Shown: piece after piece, positions 51,385-61,934 of the stretch | Position numbering within the stretch: position 1 is the stretch's first letter | How the letters are laid out: every line of letters starts with the position of its first letter | Program-made: the position numbers and the translations under genes | The notes under the pieces: generated by a model | The model's database searches: none | The model's input: the letters and a program-made list of their open reading frames with translations, nothing else | Told to the model about the DNA's origin: nothing | Source of the DNA: Trichoplax adhaerens | Lineage: Eukaryota; Placozoa; Uniplacotomia; Trichoplacea; Trichoplacidae | DNA length: 64,000 nucleotides | Direction of reading: 5' to 3' | NCBI RefSeq assembly: GCF_000150275.1 | Contig: NW_002060972.1 | Coordinates: 186,645 to 250,644, forward strand

Positions 51385-54300
51385 ATGGTTAGCCATCATA
51401 GTTGTCGCTTTACATCATGTATTCTATAGCATCCTTTATCATGATATGGATAAAATCAGTCAGAATGGTTTGTAATCGATTAGCAATCACTCAAAGCTAC
51501 TGCATAGTGTTGGCCGTCATAGCACAGTAGGCAAAATAACTGAGATGCTTCATGACAAAGTCATGCTATCATAATCTTCAGCCATTGGAAAAATGGGTTG
51601 AATTGGACTCAAATTAGCTTGTTATCCATATATCAAAATCTTACTCGATGTTGTCTTTGTCATTCATGCCATTTCGTATTTCAAGATGAATCGAAGAACG
51701 ATACAAACATGTGAAAAATATCCTTTGCAACTTTTGCATACAAAAGAGTGCAAGTCAATGGATGAATTACTGATGCTTATACAGTTGCATGAACCGAGTT
51801 TTAATTCAAGAAACTTACTATTCCCTAATATGTACCGCTAGACAGTCAACGATGATTCAATAGCTCTAATCGAAGTCACAGAAATAAGTATTCAATGAAA
51901 AGACTGGATGGATAGCGTTGACATCAATTACAGTACTGTACCGTATTGAAGGATAGAATACGAATAATTTCTGAATTCCGATAATGATAAGCCACTGCAC
52001 GAATAAGATCAACACAAACAGCTGTGATGACAGGATTGAAAGCAAAACTCTTTCCCATTCGCCTCATTCGGTTACAGTTGATTATTATCGTACTACTGTA
52101 GTAGATAGAATAAAAAAATGGATCATCGTACACTCACCGCCCCATACTAACCTTTGTTATCTTTGACTGTATTAGGTTCTCCTATCGGCAGCTATTTGCA
52201 ACAAGAGTGGCAAAGGTAAAAATATCCACAAGACTAATGCATCAGTATAATCAATAGAATTAGTAGACTATCAGTGAAAGAACGAGCTAGACGTTTTGAT
52301 AAGCTTGATAATATTACTCAAGTAGTTATTGTCATTATTGCGTGTTTCAATTGATATACATTCTTGTAATCATGATAGGACTGCTATCTCGGCAGTTTGT
52401 TGAAATGTCACGATCACGAGCTGAAGGGCTACTTGCAGCCTTCCCCAAGTTGATGAGTAACGGAAAACAGCATACTTTCGTTGAAACAGAAAGTGTTCGC
52501 TATGTTTATCAACCTTTAGAGAAATTATTTGTCTTACTCATTACTACCAAGAATAGTAATATACTGGAAGATTTAGAAACGCTAAGGCTATTTTCGCGAG
52601 TTGTAAGTTAGACACCAGTTCTACAAAAATGTTAACAATCATCCAATAGTTAGCTATATTGAACCCTTCATCCTTTGTTGTAACTGGCAGTTGAACTAGC
52701 TTAGACGAATCGTACACATAGTAGTCTATCATTTGGAACATGTTGGTGTTTCCATTGCAGGATCCTAACAATAGATCAATAAATACTTTAACCGCTTAGG
52801 TGCCTGAATATTGTGGTTCTTTGGATGAAAAAGATGTTCTTGATAATGCATATGAAGTTATATTTGCTTTTGATGAGATTGTGGCACTAGGTTATCGCGA
52901 AAGTGTCAATTTGTCACAAGTTAGAACTTATATAGAAATGGAAAGTCATGAAGAAAATGTTTATCAAGCTGTCCGTAAGGTAATACATTTCAAATGATAC
53001 TTCATTCTTGCACAGTTACATACGTATGTTGAGTTGGTTGACGCAATAATGAATATCAACACCATGTATGTTGGCATTGTAACCACAGTCACAAGAAAAG
53101 GAAGCCCACGAAGCCATGAAGAAAAAGGCAAAAGAAATTGCTCAACAAAAGAAAGAACGAGAAAAAATGAATCGTGGTAAAGGTGGTACGTCAAATATGA
53201 GTAGCTTAATGTCAGGAACATCTCGTTTGTCTCCAGATGTACCAATGGTCGGAGATACAACCAGTTCTGTATCGACTTCATCGAGTAAACCGCAGAGTAC
53301 ATTCACAAGTAGTTCAAGGTGAGTAGTATCCAAATTACTTTCAAAGACAACTGTATTATTAATATATAAACTATCCCCAAATTGTAGACCTAGTGGATCT
53401 AGCCGTGCTTTGAAATTAGGTGGAAAGGATAGAGATCTTAATACGTTTGTAGACAAACTAAAAGCTGAAGGAACTGGTAATTATGAAACAAAATTTTATG
53501 CAGGTTCTATTATATTCTCTTACAATTATTGCTCTTCCAACTCTCGATATGGATTAACTTTAGATGTGATTGCATCAACGGCAAAACATTCCATTGCTTC
53601 AGCCAATAAACCAGAGCCCCCAACCAGTAATGTTATCCAATCAGGGTAGGTTATGACCATTCGCCTGGTCAGTGTTGATATTGCTAACAAACTGCATAAT
53701 GTCATAAAATGTATACAGTATAAAATAAAATTAATTCCACCCAATACTAACTTATTGCCTTACTGTTAGTATTCACCTTAAATTAGAAGAGAAAATTAAC
53801 CTACAAGCTCGTCAAGATGGTAGTTTAGAAACTATGGAGGTCTTGGGCAACCTAATATTACGCATTTCTGATGCTGATAAGCAGAACATACATGTTTGGG
53901 TAAAAAATGATGAGGATCGAGATGTTCAGACACAGGTAATTGATATAAACTTACCTACAATGACTGCATCAGTGTTTCTAACTTTATTTTAAGGAGAAAT
54001 GCGATAAAACCATATCTATTACGCTAATTAAATGCTTTTTTTATATTTTTAAAGCGCTCTTCGACAGTTTCATAGTTCTTCTAGTTATACCTTTTAATTT
54101 TATGAATCTTTGTCCTAGACTCACCCACATGTGGACCGCAAGTTTTTTGCGCAAAAATCAATTATTGCATCCAAATCTGCTTCAAAGCCATTCCCATTGA
54201 ATAACGACGTTCCTGTTCTCAGATGGAGATATCAAACTTCCGATTCAAGTCAAATGCCATTGTCAAGTATGCGAAGAGATATCTAACAGGAGTTGTCGAC

Positions 54301-54923
54301 ATTATAAATGATTCGGCTAAATTGTCTCTTTTTTTATTATTAGTAAATTTATGGCCGTCTTATAATAATGGTATGACAGAAGTAAATGTAGAATATGAGC
54401 TTGAGCAAGAAGACTTAACGCTCAATGACGTCAACATTGTTATACCGATACCGTAAGGCAGAATTATTGTATCTATTCCGTCATTAAGATTGTAAGAAAA
54501 CTGCTTACATAGGTACAATGCTATGATTTTATAATAATAAGGCATGGGTCTGGAAGTCCAGTTGTTAAAGAAGTGGACGGAGACTATGATTATGACAATG
54601 GAAAGTCCTGTTTAATTTGGTCTTTACCAGTTATGGATGCCTCAAATAAGGACGGCAGTTTGGAATTTACCGTAGCTGGAGATCAAAGTGATTTCTTTCC
54701 TATATCCTTGTCGTTTTATTCTCCCAATTTGTATTGCCGTCTTTCGGTAAGTTATGTTTGTGATCTTATCGCTGATTTTGATGCTATATGTAGAAAAGAT
54801 TAAAGTATGCACTTTCAATAATAGATTGCAGGAGTAAAAGCGGCTGAATCTGGAAAAGATATAACTGACTTTAGCAGCGAGATGTTCTGTAAACCGGACA
54901 GATATTTGATTGGCAATGTGTAA
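51385..54923 (+). CDS. ARCN1: Coatomer subunit delta (archain, delta-COP)
   Basis: Twelve coding exons: 51385-51387, 52176-52215, 52379-52602, 52800-52979, 53089-53318, 53388-53476, 53564-53645, 53770-53935, 54119-54266, 54344-54452, 54542-54746 and 54825-54923; total 1,575 bases, 524 residues (human 511), all phases consistent. The first coding exon is the ATG alone: exon 2 begins [13 protein letters not shown], matching the family start after Met. The N-terminal longin-like domain follows ([34 protein letters not shown]), then a charged linker ([17 protein letters not shown]) and the C-terminal mu-homology domain ([59 protein letters not shown]). Delta-COP is part of the COPI F-subcomplex that retrieves ER proteins from the Golgi. 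Purine-rich sequence precedes the ATG as probable 5' UTR. Confidence 0.97.
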
Positions 54924-55142
54924 AAGGTTCTTATTCAGCTGGCCGACTTCCGACATGCTATAGTTATGAAAAATAAACTGTAGAACTTCTATATTAATTG
55001 CAGTAGAATGATATCCTAATAACAGACATTTGTAATGCTATGCTCTATAAGGGTATTTCTATGCAATGCCCTCTGTTAAGAACAAAGTACTCTAAAAAAT
55101 GTTTTTATTATTATTTTATGTAATCACTACAAATTATTGAAT

Positions 55143-56095
55143 AAAGGAATGGTATCAATCCTTACAATTAATTTTTAGGTAGTGCAGTCTATACATCAAA
55201 CTTACTAACTGTTTAAGTTGTATCGGTTTAGAAGGCAGCATATCAGACCAATCACATTAATCTCCTTCAAGGAGGTAACCTCGATTGATCTGGTGCGTGC
55301 GCCGTTCTAAGACAAGTACGTCAGTATAGCATTGTAAAGTCTCATGGTAGTTTCTCCTTGTAAGCAAGCTGGAGTTAAAATTCCTTTATAATTGGCCCGA
55401 TACTCTAATGTGAACAGAAATATTTAATCAACAGTATGCTGGAATACTGCCAAGTAGCACCACTTAAAATCAACTGCAATAAGAAAACTTGGCACTATAA
55501 ATAAAGTAGCTAAAAGTATAGTATAATTCACAAAACACATTAAACATTTATCAGCGTACTTTTACGTCCAAGAGTACATTTAATGGCAAACACTGCATCA
55601 GTTGCTCCAAGAAAACATGGCTCTGAAAGTTCTTGAATAAAGGAATGGTATCATTAGAATTATTTTTAGTTTGTGCAAATCTGCATCTTGTCCTTCTAAT
55701 TGTTGAGTCACTTTATTAAACTTTAAATTAGACCAGTTGCATTGTCCCTTTCAACGGAATTACCTTAATTGATCTGGTTCGCATGCCATTCTAAAACAAA
55801 TACGTGACTGTGGCATTGTAAATTCTCTTGGTAGATTCTCCACGCAATCAAAGCTGTAGTTGAAACTCATTTATAGCTGACCCAACATTACAATATAAGT
55901 AGAAATATCTAATTTACAGTATGCTGGAATACTATTAGCACTACTTTATCAACTGTGATGAGATAACTTGACAGTACAAAGATAGCAGCTAAAAGCGAAG
56001 GTTTATTTAGAAAACGCCTTGAACATTTATCAGCATATTTTTGACGTCCGAAAGTACATTTAATAGTATTAACTTAATCAGTTGCACAAAAAAAT
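55143..56095. repeat. Tandem duplication, two units of about 0.46 kb
   Basis: 55143-55607 and 55640-56095 align over their length, period about 497 bp. Shared landmarks: AATAAAGGAATGGTATCA at the left edge, TTGATCTGG, CAGTATGCTGGAATACT, and ACATTTATCAGC with TACATTTAATGG/AG at the right. No continuous frame on either strand. Immediately 3' of ARCN1. Confidence 0.75.
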
Positions 56096-56099
56096 TTTC

Positions 56100-57300
56100 T
56101 GTAATAGGAAACAACTACAAGTAAGAGAACATATTCTGGAGTGAATTATGGTTAATACTGGTCATGAAATTAACAGCTTCCGAGAAAAATACTTGCTACA
56201 GCACTTTTGTCGATAATAAAGTTTAGGAAAAAAATTAATGCAACAGTAACGTAAAATGTTACGTATTCCGATTATATTATAAAGCAGGCAGTTTCATAAA
56301 AGATTTTTGATATTTTACCCATAATTTAATTAATGGAGTATTGTTCATAAAGCTAACCTATACAAGAATTATTGAATTTAATCATAGAATTACCGTAAAT
56401 ACTATAAATAACTGATGATGATGCCTCTTCAAACCTTATTAAGAACTTTTTGAAAATAAAGATTTCGAGCTCGAATGGAAAAGTCAACCATCTCGGTTTA
56501 CTGAAGTTTTATAAAATGAATGAAGAAGCTCTATGGAACAACGAAAAGAAGTTTTTTTAAAGTGCTAAAGAAGGAAGTATCGTTTACTAAATGTTGCAAA
56601 GTGCTTACGGGTATGCCTTGGAAGGCTTTGTTGTGTGAGCGTCGACTATATTACACTTAATTTCCCAGAGTTTTTGTAAGTACTCTACTTACACCTACGA
56701 TCATAATTACCAAATACGATAAGAAATTCTTATGAGTGTCGATAATGTACTCGTGTTTCTTAAATGACTAGTTTTATTTTTACTCAATAAGTATGCTGAG
56801 ATAAATAATACGTACTTTTCCGGTAAATATAATTATTTTGGTAATTATTCTTAGCGCTTTTACAGTTGTAAGAAATCTTCTATCAATCGACATTAGCTCT
56901 TAACTACTAATAAGCATACTGTGCTGATTTCTAGTTAACCCAATGTACGAATATATTAAAGTTTCATAAAGAATTGAATTTACTGAAGGATGCTTTAGGC
57001 GCTTTTTAAGGATTAAATTGTGGTAGCGTTCAACTTAATTGGCCTGAAAGTAAGCCTACGATAATTAATTAATAAAATTATTTCTAATTAAGGGTAAAAA
57101 AATAGCATTAATATCTCTTTAATTGAAATTATCGTTATTTCAAATTCTCAATTTAGATCGATAAAACTACTCTATTGATAGATTTTACGTTAATACTTCA
57201 GTAACAGTTTCATATTTCAGAAGGACAGGTAAAATATTAGTATTTAAGCTACAAAAGTTAAATCTTTATTTACTTTTGTTAATTTATCTACTGCAATCAT
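56100..57300. other. Intergenic, nothing recognised
   Basis: AT-rich, no supported features. Confidence 0.45.
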
Positions 57301-57302
57301 AA

Positions 57303-57557
57303 ATGTCATCATTTGTTTGGCACTTAATCAAGTATATTCTAAGGCCTAGTGTAGCTTGTTACGAACTTCTCAACGTCGAAATACCTGCACTTGCAAATTT
57401 AATTCAGACTAAGGATGAAAGTTTAACTACAGAAAATGTTTTAATAATTGCTGAAGATATAGCACGAGCTATCCAGTCCTTGCATGCTAACTCTATAAGC
57501 TATGGAAGCAATAATGCAGATTCTATTCTCGCTTTCATTCCTGCTCAGTTGAATTGA
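57303..57557 (+). pseudogene. Protein-kinase-like fragment (subdomains IV-VI)
   Basis: Eighty-four codons read like the middle of a kinase domain: LIKYILRPSVACYELL (strands 4-5 and hinge), ALANLIQTKDESLTTENVL (helix D region), IAEDIARAIQSLHANSI (helix E), then YGSNNADSILAF where an active kinase would have HRD or HGD, K and N. The catalytic aspartate is replaced. Glycine loop, VAIK lysine and DFG are not present on either side. It is a decayed fragment or one exon of a pseudokinase. A coiled-coil fragment duplicated from 33.8 kb lies 1.2 kb downstream. Confidence 0.55.
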
Positions 57558-57559
57558 TT

Positions 57560-58440
57560 TCATATTGGATTTATCCAATTTAAATAAATCATCAAAAACA
57601 CGTTAACTATTTATAGCATTATATCGATGATGAATGTAGAACTACTATCAAATACAGTGAAATCCATAACACTGATGCTAATCAATTTCATCCACGTACT
57701 TAAAATTACCACTAATTATCTATCTGATTATGTAATTGGCTATTATAACATGAATTTATTTGTAGCGTAATTTCAAGTTAATGACATATCAAGATACAGT
57801 AGTTTGGCTATACAAAATGTTATTATCTGGTACTATATTCCAATTTGCAGTTTCAGTTATTTAGTCTGTAGTATTTAAAATGATCGCTGCTGGATGAGGC
57901 TACTGAACTTAATCATATGAATGAGGGTAGAATCAGCCTTTTCCGTTCTAAATACTATATGAAATGCTATACTTGTAGTTTACTAAATCCTATAAAGCTA
58001 CGTCAAGTGCCGCTTAATCTTTCCCCAAACCTTATTGTCGTAGACTACTTCCTGACAAAGTTTATAAATCTGATGAATTTGTTGGAATAAGGCCTGATGA
58101 TGATTGAATTACTATAGCATATAAGTTTTCCATACTTGTAAGTACGATAAAGTATAATATTTCCTATACTGTAACACTCAAACACTATGAACATCAGCAC
58201 TTCCATAAAATCTATAATTGCAGTTAACGTGATGCCGTAACACTCGGATAACTGCTATACAGATTTTGCAATTACGCTGTAATTTCAAAACGTTTAGTAG
58301 TATACGACACTCTGCGATTAAGCCTGTCCATGACTCATTCATACCCTGAATTTTCGATTGGTTAGGAAGTCATCTTGTTTAGATATTTCTGATGCGTGTA
58401 TCATTAATATTCGTGCTTAATTGGATCAACAATATTTATT
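57560..58440. other. No supported feature
   Basis: AT-rich sequence between the kinase-like fragment and the duplicated block. Confidence 0.4.
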
Positions 58441-58449
58441 ACTATATAT

Positions 58450-58970
58450 TTAGAAGCATCCAATTAGCTCTATGATTACGATAAATTCGAACATTAGTAA
58501 AACTTAAAATTATTATGTATAAAGTTTGGAGCAATAACGAGATGGCAATTTCTGCGAGTCTATTAACAAATCTATTACGGTTAAACTATGTCTTTCTTAA
58601 ATTTTCGATAAAGTCATGATTTTCATTTATATGATTGATTAATTTCAAACTTTGTTACTCTTTTTTACAGCAGAATATTGCCTTAAGATACCTTACTTGT
58701 GCTAACACTAATTCCTTAATGAATTGTATAGAATCAGTCAGCTAAGGCGTCATCGAGCAATTTTACGAAAGCTCAGTTTATTCACAAAAATAAGGACAAA
58801 ATCTTATCCCGTCACTTGATGCAATGCTGCAAGATTTGGCTAAATTAGTTCAATTTTATGGCATTATGGTATCGCACTGCAGGTAAGGGTTGGAAACAGA
58901 TGCCGTTGCTGAAAACGGAAAAATTTAGAGAACCTTTGGCAAAAGTGGATGATGGCAGAAAAAGCGCTTA
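58450..58970 (+). pseudogene. Decayed duplicate of the 33.56-34.08 kb coiled-coil exon block
   Basis: 58700-58970 aligns with the exon at 33830-34069 (for example CACTTGATGCAATGCTGCAAGATTTGGC against ATGCAAGC-ATGCAGGAAGATTTAAGC, and GGTTGGAAACAGATGCCGTTGCTGAA against GGTTGGAAAAAGATACTGTTGCTGAA), but the frame is interrupted. Upstream non-coding bases match too, so the copying was at DNA level. Confidence 0.65.
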
Positions 58971-59765
58971 GTTTTATCTGAAAATTAGTCATAGCTACAG
59001 CACAATATCTCCTATGCTTATTCAAGCATTCGCATTTAGTGAAAAAGGCAATTTCTATAATAGTTATAAATATATTCCACCAATTTAAATGCATATCAGT
59101 TACAGTCAAGCACAATAATAAAATCTTGCTAACCACCTAAAATAAGTCATAAGATTCACTAATTTGAAATTAATACAATATTGGAATATAGTGTTTCCGT
59201 ACTCTACTGTCAATTTGATTAAAATAAATGGTTACAAAAATGCAAATAGAACTATGCACTACAGTCAATGATAGCTTCGTAAAGTAACTGTTTCATCTTT
59301 CTCGAAAATCTCTTGCGGAACATTCTCTTTATTAAATCTACATTGAATTTAGTTAACAAAAAAATCATTAGGATTTCGATTAGAGTGATAAAAGGTTTTT
59401 ACTGTATATCATTTACTCAAGCAAATCACGAATAACGCGATCTTATTCAATTTCCTTCATAATTATTTACACTGTAATGTAGTAAAAAACTGAAAGTAGA
59501 GTTCTTTATAGCTTTAGTATGAAACTATTATTATTTTACTATAGAAAATACTAGAAAGTGATAGTATCTTCAAGTTTTACTCTACCAAATCATGGTGTCT
59601 CATCTTTTCTTTTTCGCTATTTTACACGGTACAGTATAGATTACTATAGGAATAGCCTAAGAGCAATCGCCTAATCTAAAGAAAGGGATTTTGATGGTCT
59701 ATTGGGAATGTAAATGAATTTCACTCAGTATGTAAAAGAAGCCACTCGAAATTAAATTATTAGTC

Positions 59766-59879
59766 TTTGGCCACAATCATACCAATGTTGCTGCATCGTA
59801 TAAAAATCTGGGAAATACGTATAAAAATCAAGGCAAGTATGAAGAGGCTAAATTACTTAGTTGGCATTTTGCTCCTTAA
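59766..59879 (+). pseudogene. TPR repeat fragment (kinesin-light-chain/nephrocystin-3 type)
   Basis: One frame reads FGHNHTNVAASYKNLGNTYK followed by NQGKYEEAKLL, then meets a stop. This is the signature of one 42-residue TPR unit of the KLC/NPHP3 type, where a histidine-containing linker precedes VA-SY-NLG-Y---GKYEEA. No second unit is visible next to it. A single isolated repeat with a stop after it indicates a remnant of a TPR gene. Confidence 0.7.
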
Positions 59880-60810
59880 AATCTTGTGTTACATGAACAA
59901 GGATAATCGGTTTGGCTGGTAATGTATCGTCCAATCTCGCCAGAAGTGGATCGACAATGGTCTAAAATGGATTCAGTTATAATAGTAAATGTTTGGGGCT
60001 ACTTAAAATTAAAATTCTTATTTGCATGACGTAGAATTTTAGCTAAATGTTATATTAAATTGATTATTATCATTGAGTAGGATTTGTATACTTAATTGGC
60101 ATTTTGATTCATCACATACAATTTCACAACGACATCGGAAACTGTTTGGTAGCAGTACATTCACCATTTTAGCAAGAATTTGGAAGGCACGGTGGTAAGC
60201 AAAGCATTCACCAGTGGCTAGTTCATGCCATCGAAAAATATAACGTGAATTATCGCTGCACTACAAAACCACTGGAAATGGGCCGAGAAATGAAAGTGTC
60301 TTACGAATATGATACAAATTCATTTTATTTCATTATTACGGCAATGTGGTAAGTTGTAGGTCCGCGCTAATCGAATCTTTTTAAGCAAATCATCGTTTCA
60401 CGCAACGACCACTAGCAATGGGCAGGAAACGTAAGCACACATGTCTTTCGAACATATCCGACCAGAAATCGACAAATTTACCGAATTAATTTCTCATGAA
60501 GCTAAGTTACTTTTAGAAGAAATTTATTACGGGAGTTATTACATGTTCTTTAACGCAATTACGTCAAGTAACTACCTGATTTGAACTGCAAATTTCGAAC
60601 GTAAAAACGGAAAAAGGTATACAGTTTTCTAAAATGCTCTGACTAGCACAAAGTGATTTGCATTCATAATAGTCAACTCAAATGATAAAAATCGTCGATA
60701 GTAAAGAAATAATGATCAACTATACGCAAAGCAGGATGAATTTTAATATTGTCTACTATTTGCACTACATACGATAGTCATTCAACTAGAAGTTGCAAGA
60801 TCTCATCATT
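59880..60810. other. Mostly unassigned; short repeated motif at 60.26 and 60.40 kb
   Basis: Two stretches, near 60262 and 60396, encode TTKPLEMGR and TQRPLAMGR followed by basic residues. They look like duplicated short coding remnants, but neither extends into a recognisable domain. Confidence 0.35.
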
Positions 60811-60814
60811 AGTT

Positions 60815-61165
60815 ATTAAATTCGCCTATTTTCTCAAGTGAGCTTTCCAAAGTCTCATATCGATCAACTATTTTATACATTAGTGTAAGGTAAAATAAAT
60901 TAATTAGTCTACTCAGTCTATTCAATATTTGTCAGAGTACGGTAGCAATAGTAATTTAAGATTTAAGGCTTTTGTAACATTGTAATTGTAACGTTTTTTA
61001 TTGTGAGAAAAAATAAATCCGTCTATTTCGCAATTAAGCTCTTCCAAGTCTCTTATCAATTATTTATTTTGTGTATTGGAGTAATGTAAAAGCTGTGAGC
61101 TAGTCTACTAAAATCTGTTCAATATTTGTCAGGGTACAATAGCAATGATAATTTAAGATCTCGAT
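60815..61165. repeat. Tandem duplication, two units of about 0.15 kb
   Basis: About 60815-60965 and 61010-61165 align (shared CTCATAT/CTTATCAAT, CTATTCAATATTTGTCAG, GGTA-AATAGCAAT--TAATTTAAGAT). Period about 195 bp. Non-coding. Confidence 0.65.
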
Positions 61166-61169
61166 AAAT

Positions 61170-61934
61170 CTATTTAAGATGTGATAGTGATTATCCCAAA
61201 ATAACCGGAATGTAGATACATATAAGAACAGCTACCGAGCCGTAAAGCAACTCTGGTTATATCTTGGTTGTACTCTTAATCAAAATTTTATGCTGGCACA
61301 TGGTCATGCCAACAGCACGCTACATACAGTACTGTGTCAGCTTATCCTTTCCATATTTTCCTCATGGGTAGAATAAAGTATCAACATACAAAGCAATCTA
61401 TCAATTTTTCAATACACTTTTAATAGCTCCTATATTAATCTACCTTATGTTTGCAGCAATAAGCCAATAATGTAGAGAATCGACTATGCACATGCAAATA
61501 TGCAGAATCGCGCTGAATATTTCAACCCAGAATATGAAACTTCAAGCAATACTTTATTTAAGCCTTTTAATAATTAGTGATGTGTTACAATATAGCAAAT
61601 TCCAATTCATTGGATTAGAAGGATTGTTTAACCTGCTAATACATCATAGACAATCACTTAATGATCATTATACTAATAATAATTAATTCATTATCGTAGC
61701 AGCTGGCAAAATGAGATCAAAATGCGCAGCCTATCAAAATTTCTTTTCTTGAAATAGGATTTGTAAGTTTAAGCTAATCAAATTGTTTAAGCCATTTAGG
61801 TCCATTGTAAAGTCCCTTTTAGTAAGATACTTTCAATTTAAAATATGCTATCCTAAAGGTGATAAAGGCAAAGTGAATATGAACATTTAATCTCAACTTT
61901 AATTTCGACAATATCATTGTTATGACTCATGAAT
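61170..61934. other. Intergenic, 3' flank of the VWC gene
   Basis: No supported gene; the plus-strand frame at 61486-61686 shows no family features. Confidence 0.4.

Noticed and set aside
53964-54545. Antisense frames over ARCN1 exons
   Set aside because: Shadows of the real gene. The sense exons match delta-COP throughout.
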